From NCBI GenBank assembly GCA_013002535.1, contig JABDJK010000089.1:1-64000 (forward strand): a stretch of DNA of 64,000 nt. The letters run 5' to 3'. The DNA is from Hyphococcus sp. (GTDB lineage Bacteria > Pseudomonadota > Alphaproteobacteria > Caulobacterales > Parvularculaceae). The translations under genes and the position numbers were made by a program. The notes under the pieces are model-generated. The model made no database searches, had not been told where the DNA came from, and saw only the letters and a program-made list of their open reading frames with translations. This document shows positions 52,220 to 62,100 of this stretch, piece by piece; position 1 is the first letter of the stretch, and each line of letters starts with the position of its first letter.

Positions 52220-53308
52220 ATGAGCAATGAAAATAAGAGCGCTTCGGAAAAATCGCATGACGCCACGCCACAAAAATTACAACGATCGCGCGAAAAGGGC
52301 GATGTCCCTTACTCCACGGAAGTCACTGCGGCTGCGACATATGCCGGTTTCTTCGTTGCTCTTGCCTTCAGTTTCTCTTGGAGCGGCAGCAAGGTATTAG
52401 CAACCCTTTCAACTTTCCTTGGGCGAGCAGAAGAGCTTGGGTTTGCCCTTCTTTCGCCCTACGGCCCACAATTCATGTCGGAAATCGCATTCGAATTAAT
52501 TTTTGCGATGTCGCCATTCATCGCAGCTGTCATGTCGACCGCATTAATTTCAATATATGGGCAACGCGCAATGACTTTTGCCCCGACTAAACTGAAGCCA
52601 AAATTTTCTCGCATTTCTATCGTCGATAATGCGAAAAAGAAGTTCGGCGCCGATGGTATTTCCGAATTCGCAAAAAGCGCTGCAAAGATCATTGCAATTT
52701 TTATTGTTCTATATGTTGCGTTTCGTGACCGGTTCGCGGAATTACCCTTACTTTCATCATACCATGCAACGGCGATAGGTTCGATATTATTTCGTGAAAC
52801 GATATTTTTTGTTGGATTAATTACTGCTGTCGCCGCACTTATAGCCGCGATTGATTTGCCATGGCGGCTCTATCAACACAATAATAAATTAAAGATGACG
52901 TATCAAGAAGTGAAGGAAGAGAATAAAGAAACAGAAGGCGATCCTGCGATGAAATCGGTACGACGGCAACGCGCCGAAGAGATGGCAACGAACCGAATGA
53001 TGAGCGATGTGCCAACAGCAAATGTTGTTATCGTGAATCCCACGCATTTTGCAGTCGCTCTTAAGTGGAAAGACGACAGGAAAAGCGCCCCAATATGCGT
53101 TGCAAAAGGGGTAGATGAAATTGCCGCCCGCATAAGGGAAACGGCTTCTGTATCGGGCGTGCCCATAAAAAGTGACCCGCCAACAGCAAGATCTATTTAT
53201 TCGGTAGTTGAATTAGGAGAGGAAATAAGACGCGAACACTATGCCGCAGTCGCTGCCGCGCTACACTATGCGGAAACTCTTCGAAAACGAAAAAGGGGAG
53301 CGCAATAA
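52220..53308 (+). CDS. flhB: Flagellar export switch protein FlhB
   Basis: The gene encodes 362 residues from the ATG at 52220, the usual start (EKSHDATPQKLQRSREKGDV). Four transmembrane helices are followed by the self-cleaving cytoplasmic domain with NPTH (Asn273) in VVIVNPTHFAVALKW. Cleavage at N-P switches substrates from hook to filament in concert with FliK. fliJ follows 1 nt later. Confidence 0.95.
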   Translation: MSNENKSASEKSHDATPQKLQRSREKGDVPYSTEVTAAATYAGFFVALAFSFSWSGSKVLATLSTFLGRAEELGFALLSPYGPQFMSEIAFELIFAMSPFIAAVMSTALISIYGQRAMTFAPTKLKPKFSRISIVDNAKKKFGADGISEFAKSAAKIIAIFIVLYVAFRDRFAELPLLSSYHATAIGSILFRETIFFVGLITAVAALIAAIDLPWRLYQHNNKLKMTYQEVKEENKETEGDPAMKSVRRQRAEEMATNRMMSDVPTANVVIVNPTHFAVALKWKDDRKSAPICVAKGVDEIAARIRETASVSGVPIKSDPPTARSIYSVVELGEEIRREHYAAVAAALHYAETLRKRKRGAQ

Positions 53309-53309
53309 C

Positions 53310-53735
53310 ATGAAATTGCAAGACTTGAATATACTTAAAAAGATCGCGCACACAAAACGAAATATTGAAGAGCATAAACTGAGAAAATTAGAATTTGAAA
53401 AAAATGCAATGCTGCAACATTCCAGAAGCATGCAGGAGGTGGCGCGATCTACGAATTTGGAAGAGAATTTCGCTGGAACGGCCAGCACGCTCCTAAATTA
53501 TCATGCCTATATCGAATTTCTTTTAAATTTGGCCGATCAGAAGCAAAGCGCCGCCCGCTACCTAGCGCAACTTATCCAACCCCAACAAAAGCAACTGCGA
53601 TCTGAAATCAGGCGAGAGGTCGCAATCGACGAGTTGCGTCGCCAGTCAGAATTGCTTCAGAAAAAGGTTCAGATTGAAGCAGATGAAAATGCAATAGAAG
53701 AGTTCAGACTATATAGACGAAAAAACTCGGTTTAA
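53310..53735 (+). CDS. fliJ: FliJ-like coiled-coil export chaperone
   Basis: The gene encodes 141 residues from the ATG at 53310, preceded by AGGGGAG within the end of flhB. The product is a nearly continuous helical coiled coil (IAHTKRNIEEHKLRKLEFEK, VAIDELRRQSELLQKKVQIE). Position after flhB and overall pattern fit FliJ, the FliI stalk partner. FliJ proteins have little sequence identity, so the name is provisional. Confidence 0.6.
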   Translation: MKLQDLNILKKIAHTKRNIEEHKLRKLEFEKNAMLQHSRSMQEVARSTNLEENFAGTASTLLNYHAYIEFLLNLADQKQSAARYLAQLIQPQQKQLRSEIRREVAIDELRRQSELLQKKVQIEADENAIEEFRLYRRKNSV

Positions 53736-53746
53736 TTCTTCGGCTT

Positions 53747-54199
53747 TTACTGACTGGCAAGCGTGCCAATAATCTCGCGAACCTGGTGCTTTAAAGTAGC
53801 ATCGAGCCGTCGAACAGAATGAATGAGTTCTTCTTCTTCGCAAGAGAATATTGTTGGTTCTTTTATCGGATACTGCTTTGTTAACAAATCGCGAAACAGA
53901 TCATTCGGCGTAATGTCAAGCGCCATGCAAATTGAAAGCATTCTACTCGCCGGCAAACGATTAAAACCCTTTTCATATTTTTGAATTTGTTGAAACGTGA
54001 TCCCGAGTCTTTCGGCCAACGCCTTTTGCGACAATCCACTATCTTTACGAAGGGCGTTAAGTCTGCGTCCGACGTAAATGTCTACGATATTTTGGTCTGG
54101 TGTTTTTGGTTTTTTTATAGACACTGGTAAACAACTCGCACTGTATAAGACGTGACATAGTTTGACGCGGCGAATGCAAACATACGCCACTACCGTCAT
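53747..54199 (-). CDS. XRE-family helix-turn-helix regulator
   Basis: The gene encodes 150 residues from the ATG at 54199; no clear ribosome binding site, and a GTG at 54124 would give 126 residues starting VSIKKPKTPDQN. The HTH is clear: VGRRLNALRKDSGLSQKALA, ERLGITFQQIQKYEKGFNRL, then MLSICMALDITPNDLFRDLL. The C-terminal 60 residues are an acidic helical tail. It ends 12 nt from the fliJ end, and its upstream region holds three ACACCAAT copies and two CtrA-type boxes, so autoregulation and cell-cycle input are plausible. Confidence 0.82.
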   Translation of the reverse strand: MTVVAYVCIRRVKLCHVLYSASCLPVSIKKPKTPDQNIVDIYVGRRLNALRKDSGLSQKALAERLGITFQQIQKYEKGFNRLPASRMLSICMALDITPNDLFRDLLTKQYPIKEPTIFSCEEEELIHSVRRLDATLKHQVREIIGTLASQ

Positions 54200-54215
54200 A
54201 GCTACGTGGAATTAG

Positions 54216-54329
54216 TTAACCAGACATTAAAATACACCAATGCGCGCCTCATAGGAAGATACACCAATGGGCGGCACCATACGAACTTGAACACACCAAT
54301 AGAGCGAATTTTAATTAACAAATCTTTAA
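54216..54329. promoter_or_regulatory. Regulatory region: two CtrA-type boxes, three ACACCAAT copies
   Basis: TTAA-N7-TTAA occurs at 54216-54230 and 54315-54329, matching the CtrA consensus. Between them ACACCAAT occurs at 54234-54241, 54261-54268 and 54293-54300, all on the plus strand, spaced 27 and 32 bp. Downstream letters vary (GCGCG, GGGCGG, AGAGCG). The array lies 17-130 bp before the XRE gene on the opposite strand, and about 650-760 bp before the GGDEF gene. Confidence 0.6.
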
Positions 54330-54954
54330 TTTTGTCGAAGTGTCCAAAATAGTTGGTTGTCGACCGATATCCGGCAGAATTATGGAAAAGTGCCATGTTA
54401 CACGTTGTATGAGCATTGCTGCACTTGTTGACGCTGGATGTTTTCTGACAATCTATCAACGGCTAAAATTTTGCGCCAACAACCGCTCCAATGCAAACTC
54501 ATCGACGCCTATTAACAAATCACGTAAAAAATCCGCATGGGCAAATAAATAAACCATGAGAAAACGGCGAAACCAGCGCCGCGGAAAGTTATTTGAGTAG
54601 ACACCATTGGTATCCAAAGCCGCCGAGATCAGAAGGAATATAACGACCTTGTAAATTAGTAAACGAGGCCGTTTTTATGCCAGTCCTCCAAGCTCAAAAT
54701 TCACGCCAATAGAGTTGATTTTCACCATGAGCCGAAACGTCGCGACATCTGCGGAATTACCTAACGAATGCGCAAGCCTATCGATGCACGCTTTGGCAAC
54801 GCCAGTTAAGAGAATGAACACTTAGTTTACGGTGATGATACAGCACTATTTAAAAACCGTTTAGGCGTGTCGACCAAAGACAAATTTTTGAATTCACGCC
54901 CAACATGATTAATTTTTTTACAATCAATACGTGTTCTAAACACTCGGCATTTAA
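54330..54954. other. Noncoding stretch before the GGDEF gene
   Basis: I see no gene I can support; the open frames on both strands lack ribosome binding sites and protein-like composition. A weaker motif copy (CACGCCAATAGAG at 54702-54714) lies here. A small RNA downstream of the triple array is possible but unsupported. Confidence 0.4.
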
Positions 54955-54967
54955 AGACCAATGGGCG
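54955..54967 (+). promoter_or_regulatory. AGACCAATGGGCG motif before the GGDEF gene
   Basis: One base different from ACACCAATGGGCG at 54261-54273. It starts 20 bp before the GGDEF ATG, closer than the other copies. Confidence 0.35.
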
Positions 54968-54974
54968 CAAAAAT

Positions 54975-55997
54975 ATGAGTGCATTGCATCCGAAAACGAC
55001 CCCCGCCGAGCTTGGCATCGACACGTTGAATGACTTGAAAAAAATGGCGATTTCGCCGTTTCCAACGCACTATGCGGTTTGGTTTTCACATCTCGAAAAG
55101 GCGAATAGTCAATTATCGACCGAAATTGAGCGAAGAGTGAATACCGGCGCTCATATTAGTGATAAATTCCTAGAAGAAGTTTACGAACGATATTTCCCTA
55201 CGCCTGATGCTGGCCCGGACGTTAGCGAATATATAAACGAGTTGTTGGATCAAACCAACACAGTCCAACAAATTTCAAACTCCCTGCATTCCAATACAGA
55301 ATTATTGCAGGAAGGCTTAACAGATGCGACCGTCCGAGCAGAAACGGAGTGCCAGACGCCTGCTGGGGCTGAAACATTTGTTGCTTCTCTGATCTCGACT
55401 GCAAAGAATGCAATCGAACGAAATGAAGCCCTCGAGCGCGACTTAATTGAGGCAAGCTCTACAATTGTAAGGCTCAAAAGCGATGTCGAGGCGATGGCCA
55501 AAGATGCGAATACCGATTTTCTTACGAAGATTTCGAACCGCAGGCATTTTTATAAGGAACTCGAGCGATTGATCAAAGCAGCTCATTACGACAACTCTGA
55601 ACTTTGTGTTGTAATTTGCGATGTTGATCACTTCAAAAAATTCAATGACAGTTACGGACATGATGTGGGGGACCAGGTTTTGGTGCTCGTCGCCGCAATA
55701 CTTCGAGATAACGTGAAAGGCCAAGACGTTGTTGCGCGATATGGCGGCGAAGAGTTTGCAATTATACTTCCAAATACGTCGCAAAAAGACGCTGTAAATC
55801 TTGCAAACACCATCAGAGAAGCTATCAGCCGAAGAAAATTGGTCGACCGTGCAACCAATGAACCACTTGGCTCTATAACGATGTCTTTCGGCGTGGCGCG
55901 CCTTTCGCCGATATCATCCAGTGAAAGCATCATAAAAGACGCTGATGCCGCCTTATATGATGCAAAACGCGCTGGTCGAAATCGCGTCCGCTATTAG
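54975..55997 (+). CDS. GGDEF diguanylate cyclase
   Basis: The gene encodes 340 residues. An N-terminal helical region of about 170 residues (TPAELGIDTLNDLKKMAISP, THYAVWFSHLEKANSQLSTE) leads to a GGDEF domain with DANTDFLTKISNRRHFYKEL, CDVDHFKKFNDSYGHDVGDQ and the active site GGEEF at 257-261. The inhibitory I-site RxxD is KGQD (248-251), so product inhibition may be weak. It makes c-di-GMP, a natural input to a flagellar regulon. There is no membrane helix. The PilZ protein at 4339 is a possible receiver. Confidence 0.92.
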   Translation: MSALHPKTTPAELGIDTLNDLKKMAISPFPTHYAVWFSHLEKANSQLSTEIERRVNTGAHISDKFLEEVYERYFPTPDAGPDVSEYINELLDQTNTVQQISNSLHSNTELLQEGLTDATVRAETECQTPAGAETFVASLISTAKNAIERNEALERDLIEASSTIVRLKSDVEAMAKDANTDFLTKISNRRHFYKELERLIKAAHYDNSELCVVICDVDHFKKFNDSYGHDVGDQVLVLVAAILRDNVKGQDVVARYGGEEFAIILPNTSQKDAVNLANTIREAISRRKLVDRATNEPLGSITMSFGVARLSPISSSESIIKDADAALYDAKRAGRNRVRY

Positions 55998-56186
55998 CAT
56001 TCACTGCGGAGCGCTACTTAATAAATTTAGCTAAGACTAGTCGATGTTTTTTTGCTTTGGCGAAATTCACCGCTTCTGCATTCACTCTGTATGCTTATTA
56101 AGACAACATTTATTCCCGATTAATCCAATTTCAACCGAGAGTTGATAATCAGGCATAAATAAAACATTCCAACGGAAGAAATAACC

Positions 56187-57614
56187 ATGAATATCCAAAA
56201 TCGAATTGCCGCCGAGCCTGGTTTTCGCGACAGTGTTAACATCATGGTCGATCGAGCGTTAAAGCTTACCGATCTTCCACCAGGATTGGCTGCAAATATA
56301 AACACTTGCACGGCTACCTACACCATCCGGTTTGGCGTCCGGCTTCGCGGCGAAGTTCACACTTTTACCGGGTATCGCGCAGTTCATTCCGATCATATGG
56401 AGCCTGTAAAAGGCGGTATTCGCTATGCTACGTCTGTCGATCAAGAAGAGGTCGAAGCACTTGCCGCATTGATGTCTTTTAAGTGCGCTCTTGTGGAAGC
56501 GCCATTTGGAGGGTCTAAGGGCGGACTCGCAATAGACCCCGCTGATTGGAGTGAAGATGAACTTGAAAAAATCACTCGAAGATTCGCACATGAGCTTGTT
56601 AAGCGCGACTTGATCAATCCGTCACAGAACGTTCCGGCGCCAGACATGGGCACTGGCGAACGAGAAATGGCGTGGATTGCCGATGAGTATCGGCGAATGA
56701 ATACAACTGATATTAACGCCCGCGCCTGCGTTACCGGCAAACCACCACATGCAGGAGGTATCGCAGGTCGTGTGGAAGCAACAGGCCGCGGCGTTCAGTT
56801 TGCTATTCGCGAATTTTTTAGACATCGCGAGGATCTAGAGGCTGCGGGCCTCTCAGGCACGATCGACGGAAAGACAGTAATCGTTCAGGGCTTGGGCAAT
56901 GTAGGCTATCACGCGGCTCTCTTTCTATCTACCGAAGACGGCGCGAAGATAACGGCAGTGATTGAACGCGACGGCGCTATATTAAATGAAGACGGGATCA
57001 ATATCTGCGAGCTTAAGCAACATATCGATTCAACCGGCGGGGTTATAGGTTTTGCCGGCGGAAAATACTTCGAATATGGTAATGTTCTTCTCGAAAAGCG
57101 ATGCGATATACTGATACCTGCAGCACTTGAAGGCGCCATCAATCTCTCAAATGCCGATCAAATCAAGGCAAAACTCATCGTAGAAGCCGCAAACGGTCCG
57201 GTTACGGCGGCTGCGGACGAGCTTTTGCGAAAGCGAGGCTGTGTAATAATCCCAGATTTATATGCGAATGCCGGCGGTGTAACAGTTTCATATTTTGAGT
57301 GGGTCAAAAATCTATCGCATATTCGATTCGGGCGAATGCAGCGCCGCCAGGAAGAAGCACGGCAGAATGAATTAATGGTCGCAATCGAAAGCATGACTGG
57401 CGCGAAATTCTCCGAACAGTTTAGAAACAATTACAAAAATGGCGCCGGCGAAATTGACCTAGTACGTTCGGGTCTCGACGACACGATGCGGATTTCTTAT
57501 CAGAACGCTCGCGAAATCTGGCGGAGTGAAGACGCATGTGAAGATTTGAGAATGGCATGTTATATCTTGGCGATACGCCGAATAGCAACTTCGTATTCTG
57601 CGTTAAATCTTTGA
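56187..57614 (+). CDS. Glu/Leu/Phe/Val-type dehydrogenase (probable glutamate dehydrogenase)
   Basis: The 475-residue product has the catalytic region with PVKGGIRYATSVDQEEVEAL, ALMSFKCALVEAPFGGSKGG, NVPAPDMGTGEREMAWIADE, and a Rossmann domain starting VIVQGLGNVGYHAALF. Reversible oxidative deamination of glutamate is the likeliest reaction. It stands alone between GGDEF and tolC genes and looks more GC-rich than them. Confidence 0.9.
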   Translation: MNIQNRIAAEPGFRDSVNIMVDRALKLTDLPPGLAANINTCTATYTIRFGVRLRGEVHTFTGYRAVHSDHMEPVKGGIRYATSVDQEEVEALAALMSFKCALVEAPFGGSKGGLAIDPADWSEDELEKITRRFAHELVKRDLINPSQNVPAPDMGTGEREMAWIADEYRRMNTTDINARACVTGKPPHAGGIAGRVEATGRGVQFAIREFFRHREDLEAAGLSGTIDGKTVIVQGLGNVGYHAALFLSTEDGAKITAVIERDGAILNEDGINICELKQHIDSTGGVIGFAGGKYFEYGNVLLEKRCDILIPAALEGAINLSNADQIKAKLIVEAANGPVTAAADELLRKRGCVIIPDLYANAGGVTVSYFEWVKNLSHIRFGRMQRRQEEARQNELMVAIESMTGAKFSEQFRNNYKNGAGEIDLVRSGLDDTMRISYQNAREIWRSEDACEDLRMACYILAIRRIATSYSALNL

Positions 57615-57711
57615 TAGTATAGATTAACGTTTTTGACGATACACAATGCGTTGCCGACAGCAACGCCATTCATATATTGTTGCCGATAAATAAAGATTTC
57701 GGGAATTATAT

Positions 57712-57719
57712 ACACCAAT
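57712..57719 (+). promoter_or_regulatory. ACACCAAT motif before tolC-like gene
   Basis: The motif starts 66 bp before the ATG and points toward it, a spacing close to that before flgB. An imperfect relative (ATACACAATGCG) lies about 80 bp further upstream. Confidence 0.5.
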
Positions 57720-57777
57720 TATTAGATACATTTTTTAACCAAGATTCCTTAGCGTTCACTAAAACGGAGTCTTATGA

Positions 57778-59163
57778 ATGACGATCAGCAAACTATTTAT
57801 TTCGCATATTTCGCTCATTTTTGCCGCGTCTTTTAGTATGTATACTAACGTTTGTGCAGAGTCGATCTACACTACATTTGAAGAAAAACAGGACAAATTT
57901 CGCTTTATAGAGTCTGGGACAACAGATATTGACCCGGATGAAAGCGTCGCTGACTCAATTCAGTTTGCGCTGGCGCGGAATCCACAAATTTCACTGGCGA
58001 TCGCTCAATTGGACGCAGCAAAGGCTGAGAAATTCTTGGCCGTTGGCAAATTCCTGCCCTCTATTGAAGGCACCGCGAGTTATGCGCATGAAGACTGGCG
58101 GAGCCGCTCTCTAGAAACGCTCAATCAACGCGATGGCGCAACCTTGGGTATCACAGTTCGGCAACCTGTTTTTCAAGGGATGACAGGGCTACATCGATTG
58201 CGAGCGCAAAAATCACAAGTGCGGGCCTCGGAGTTTTCCGTTCTCGACTCGAAATCTCAGATCGCTCTTCTTGCGGCTAGGGCGCATGCATCAGTTACTC
58301 TGGCGAATGAAATATTAGCGCATCGCATGAGCAATCGTGCGCTTGTGAAAGAGCAACTAGAAATAACGGAAGCACGAATGAAGGCCGGAGCGCAAAGCCG
58401 CACCGGCGTTGAACAAGCCCGAATGCGCTTTGCTCAAGCAGCTGTTGCCGTTGAGCAAGCGCGCGCTAGGAAAAGTGCAAGTGACGCGTTTTATACCAGT
58501 ATTGTTGGGCACGCACCTCGAAAGCTCTCCGTAGATTTGCAATCAATGATAGCAACAAACACTGAATCGCTCGATCAAGCTATTGTTTATGCAATTAATA
58601 ACAATCCTTCTCTAAACGCAGCCAGAGAAAGGGTGAGAGCGGCGCAATTCTCAAAGCGCGCCGCATACGGAAATTTTTCGCCCAACCTCAATATTGAAGG
58701 GAATTTTTTTCGGCGTTATGATCAAGGCGCAATCACATCAAATGTCGATGAGTATCAAATTGTTGCCCGATTGCGGATCCCATTGTTCTCTCAAGGCAGC
58801 AATATTGCGAATTTGCGGTCTACATCGTCAGAGACAGCGCAACAAATTGCGCGGCAGAATTCAGAGAAACTTTCAATTGTTGAACTTGTATCACGAAATT
58901 GGGGCGAAATTAATGCGGCCAAAAGGCGCCAAGCAGCAGCTAAGAAAGCAATCGAGGCTGCTGAGCTATCTGTTCATGGACTGAAAGTTGAATTTGACGC
59001 CGGCAAGCGTACCGTTATCGACGTCCTCGACGGACAACGCGATCTCGTCGATACGAAAATCAGTTTGTCGCAGGCCGATTTCGATCTACGTATTGCAAAT
59101 TACGAGCTGGCTGCCGCCATGGGCCAGCTAATCCATACAGCAACGAAAACGGACGCCCAATAG
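57778..59163 (+). CDS. TolC-family outer-membrane protein of type I secretion
   Basis: The gene encodes 461 residues with a signal peptide (MTISKLFISHISLIFAASFS...). Two TolC-type repeats are visible: SLAIAQLDAAKAEKFLAVGK with FLPSIEGTASY, and AARERVRAAQFSKRAAYGNF, with SPNLNIEGNFF. The C-terminal half has LKVEFDAGKRTVIDVLDGQR, a strong family mark. It forms the outer-membrane/periplasmic tunnel for T1SS. It is followed convergently by the RTX protein. Confidence 0.9.
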   Translation: MTISKLFISHISLIFAASFSMYTNVCAESIYTTFEEKQDKFRFIESGTTDIDPDESVADSIQFALARNPQISLAIAQLDAAKAEKFLAVGKFLPSIEGTASYAHEDWRSRSLETLNQRDGATLGITVRQPVFQGMTGLHRLRAQKSQVRASEFSVLDSKSQIALLAARAHASVTLANEILAHRMSNRALVKEQLEITEARMKAGAQSRTGVEQARMRFAQAAVAVEQARARKSASDAFYTSIVGHAPRKLSVDLQSMIATNTESLDQAIVYAINNNPSLNAARERVRAAQFSKRAAYGNFSPNLNIEGNFFRRYDQGAITSNVDEYQIVARLRIPLFSQGSNIANLRSTSSETAQQIARQNSEKLSIVELVSRNWGEINAAKRRQAAAKKAIEAAELSVHGLKVEFDAGKRTVIDVLDGQRDLVDTKISLSQADFDLRIANYELAAAMGQLIHTATKTDAQ

Positions 59164-59191
59164 TATATTTTCGTGTTTATCGGTTTAGCTT

Positions 59192-62100
59192 TTATATAAT
59201 CTGTTCTATGTTTGAAAACTCAATTGTATTTCCGTCTTCAAGCGTAATGACGCCGCTGGCGTTTTCTGAAAGATTTATTCCTTGATCGCTTTGCGATTCG
59301 ACAATTCCTTCGGTTATTTCCATCGTCCAATCGACGCCGAATTCACCAAGCGAGTCGATTCCGTCGGCAAATTGAATCGCATCAACCCATCCGCCGTCGC
59401 CGCCATTTACCACATCGGATCCGTCGCCGATCGCATAGATAAACGTATCATTGCCGTCGCCGCCAAATAGTATGTCGTCACCGCCGTCGCCTCGCAAAAT
59501 GTCGTCGCCGACGCCGCCATTTATTGCCTCGTCATCGTCAAAAATGTTTATCGTTATTGTATTGGTAGATGTTGCACTGTCGTCACCATCGATGGCTGTG
59601 GCAGTGACTGACAAATCTAACTCGCCGGAGTAACCCTCTGGCGCGGTTAAGGCCAATTCGTCAAGTCGCCATTCTGTGACGTCGACCGTCGAGGTATCGG
59701 CGGACGCCGCAAAGCTATTGACGCCGTCGGTAAGAACCGCGCCATCTGGAATATCGCCGATGGTTAGTGTAACCGTTTCTGAATTATCCGCATCGTTTTG
59801 GGATACTGAAATATCGGGCAAAGTGATTGGCATGCCTTCCAAACCAGCCGCGGATCCTTCCGGTAGTTCCTCGGTCACCGAAACATCATCGATATACATG
59901 CCGCGCCCATAGGCAAGAGATTGACCACTTGCGCGGAATTCAATCGCTGTTTCCGTTCCGTCGCCAGTAAAACTATAATTAGCCGTTTGCCAATCAATCG
60001 CCGTATCGCCACGACCATCTGCGGAAATCGTATCAACCACGACGCCGTCAATGACGACCTCTATCTCATTTACGTTGGCATTGTAACCAGGACGCGGCGC
60101 GTACTCAAATGCTACTGTGTATGTGGCGCCGTCCTCCGTATCCATTGTCCGGAAAATATTTTTCGCGTCATCGAAGTAGTCGATTGCATCATCATTTAAT
60201 TCGAAAAACTGATTGGTGGAGCCGTCGCCCAACGTCTCTTGTTTGACCTCGATCGCGTCTGAGCTTGTTTGCCAATCGCCGAATGAGCCAACCCATGCGG
60301 ATCCGCTGCGCGACGTATCAATGGAGCCGCCTTCGAAACTGCTATTTGTTTCCGATTCTGTTCCTGGCGTCGTTTGTACAACCGGAGAAATTGTGATTGT
60401 CGGTGCGTCGGCGACAGCTTCTATATCAAATGTCGCGGCGCCATCGACCGAATACGCCCCATCGGAAACTGTGAATGAAACCTCAACATTTTCTGCGGCA
60501 AGATCGTTGCTCGGACTAAACGTCCACGTGCCGTCTCCATTATCAGTTAATGCGCCGTATTCAGGATCTACAAAAACATTGGATACAGAAAGAGCGGCGC
60601 CTTCTGGATCAGCGCTTTGCGATATCAATTCCGCTTCGGTAATCGTGAAGCTTGTATCCTCTTTTGTGGAACCGATATCAACGCTTAGAACCGTCGGCGC
60701 CTCATCAACATCCGCAACGTTAATTGTAACTACCTCCTGGAAAGTCGCACCAGCGCTGTCGGTCACTTCCAGGGTCAGCTCATAAGCGTCCTGGCCTTCA
60801 TGATCGAGCGAGACGCCCTCTTTCAGTTTCAGCTCATCGCCCACGACCTCGAACAAACCAGACGCGTCGTCGGCAATCGCAAAGCTCGCTGTATCTCCCA
60901 CATCCGGAGCGCTCGCCGACAGGGTCGCAATCGTCGCCCCCGACGAATTTTCAGCGACGCTTGTCCCCGACAACGCAATATCAGTCGGGCCCTCATTTAA
61001 AATTTGTGCAACGCTTATTTCACCATCTGCAAATTCAAATTTTTCGACATTATATATGCGATCGTTTCCATCGGGCGCTCCCTCGCGTGTGTCGATGATA
61101 CGAAACGCGTTCTCGCCGATTTGTGTTATTTGATAATCAGCGCGCTCGCCACTGAATACGGCAGTGTCGATATCGGCGCCGCCTTGTATATAATCGTTAC
61201 CATCGCCGCCAACGATTCGATCGTCCCCAGCGCCGCCAGCAATATTATCACGGCCAGCGCCGCCAGATATGACGTCGTCTCCGACGCCGCCGCGCTGTAC
61301 GTCATTGCCGTCGCCGCCGATCAACGTATCATCGCCCGCACGACCATATAGTCGGTCATTACCGGCGCCGCCGTCGATTGTGTCCTCCTCACTCGTTCCA
61401 TAAGCGCGATCTGCGCTATCGCCGCCAGAATACGAGCCTTCATAGTCGACGACGTTGACCGTAAAGGGCTGGGTCGTCGCGTTGCCCGCCGGGTCGGTCG
61501 CCGTTACGAAAACTTCTATTTCAGAAGATCCTTCGAAGTCTATTGTTGCGCCAGACTTCACAACAACCTGATCGTTGACGATTTGAAATTGCGCATGGTC
61601 AATCGGCGTCCCGGACGCGTCAGTAATTTCATAGCTCAATCCCAAAGCACCTTCTGGATCATTCGAAGATAGCTCGCCAACGACAGCGCCATCTTGAACG
61701 ATGCGTGGCCCTATATTCCCGCCATCAGTGACTTCTTCGCCGATTGTGTTGTTCGACAACGCAATATCAGTCGGGCCCTCATTGACGTCGGCGACATTGA
61801 TCGTGACGGTCTCGCTATAGGTCGCACCAGCGCTGTCGGTCACTTCCAGGGTCAGCTCATAAGCGTCCTGGTCTTCATGATCGAGCGAGACGCCCTCTTT
61901 CAGTTTCAGCTCATCGCCTACAACCTCGAACAAACCAGACGCGTCGTCAGCAATCGCAAAGCTCGCTGTATCTCCCACATCCGGATCGCTCGCCGACAGG
62001 GTCGCAATCGTCGCCCCCGACGAATTTTCAGCGACGCTTGTCCCCGACAACGCAATATCAGTCGGGCCCTCATTGACGTCGGCGACAACATCAATAATTG

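Noticed and set aside
20587-53746. Sigma-54 (TGGCAC-N5-TTGC) flagellar promoters
   Set aside because: Inspection of upstream regions of flgE, flgB, fliF, motA and the flagellin gene showed no good match.
54202-54459. 85-codon minus-strand frame over the regulatory array
   Set aside because: It has no ribosome binding site and an unusual Cys/Asn/Thr-rich composition, and it would cover all three motif copies and both CtrA-type boxes. Regulatory DNA explains the region better.
54340-54552. 70-codon plus-strand frame after the motif array
   Set aside because: GTG start with no Shine-Dalgarno, no recognisable domain and a Ser/Asn/Lys-rich end; it looks like chance.
60213-60785. 190-codon plus-strand frame inside the RTX gene
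   Set aside because: Repeat-rich coding DNA commonly leaves the opposite strand open. The minus-strand RTX protein is well supported.
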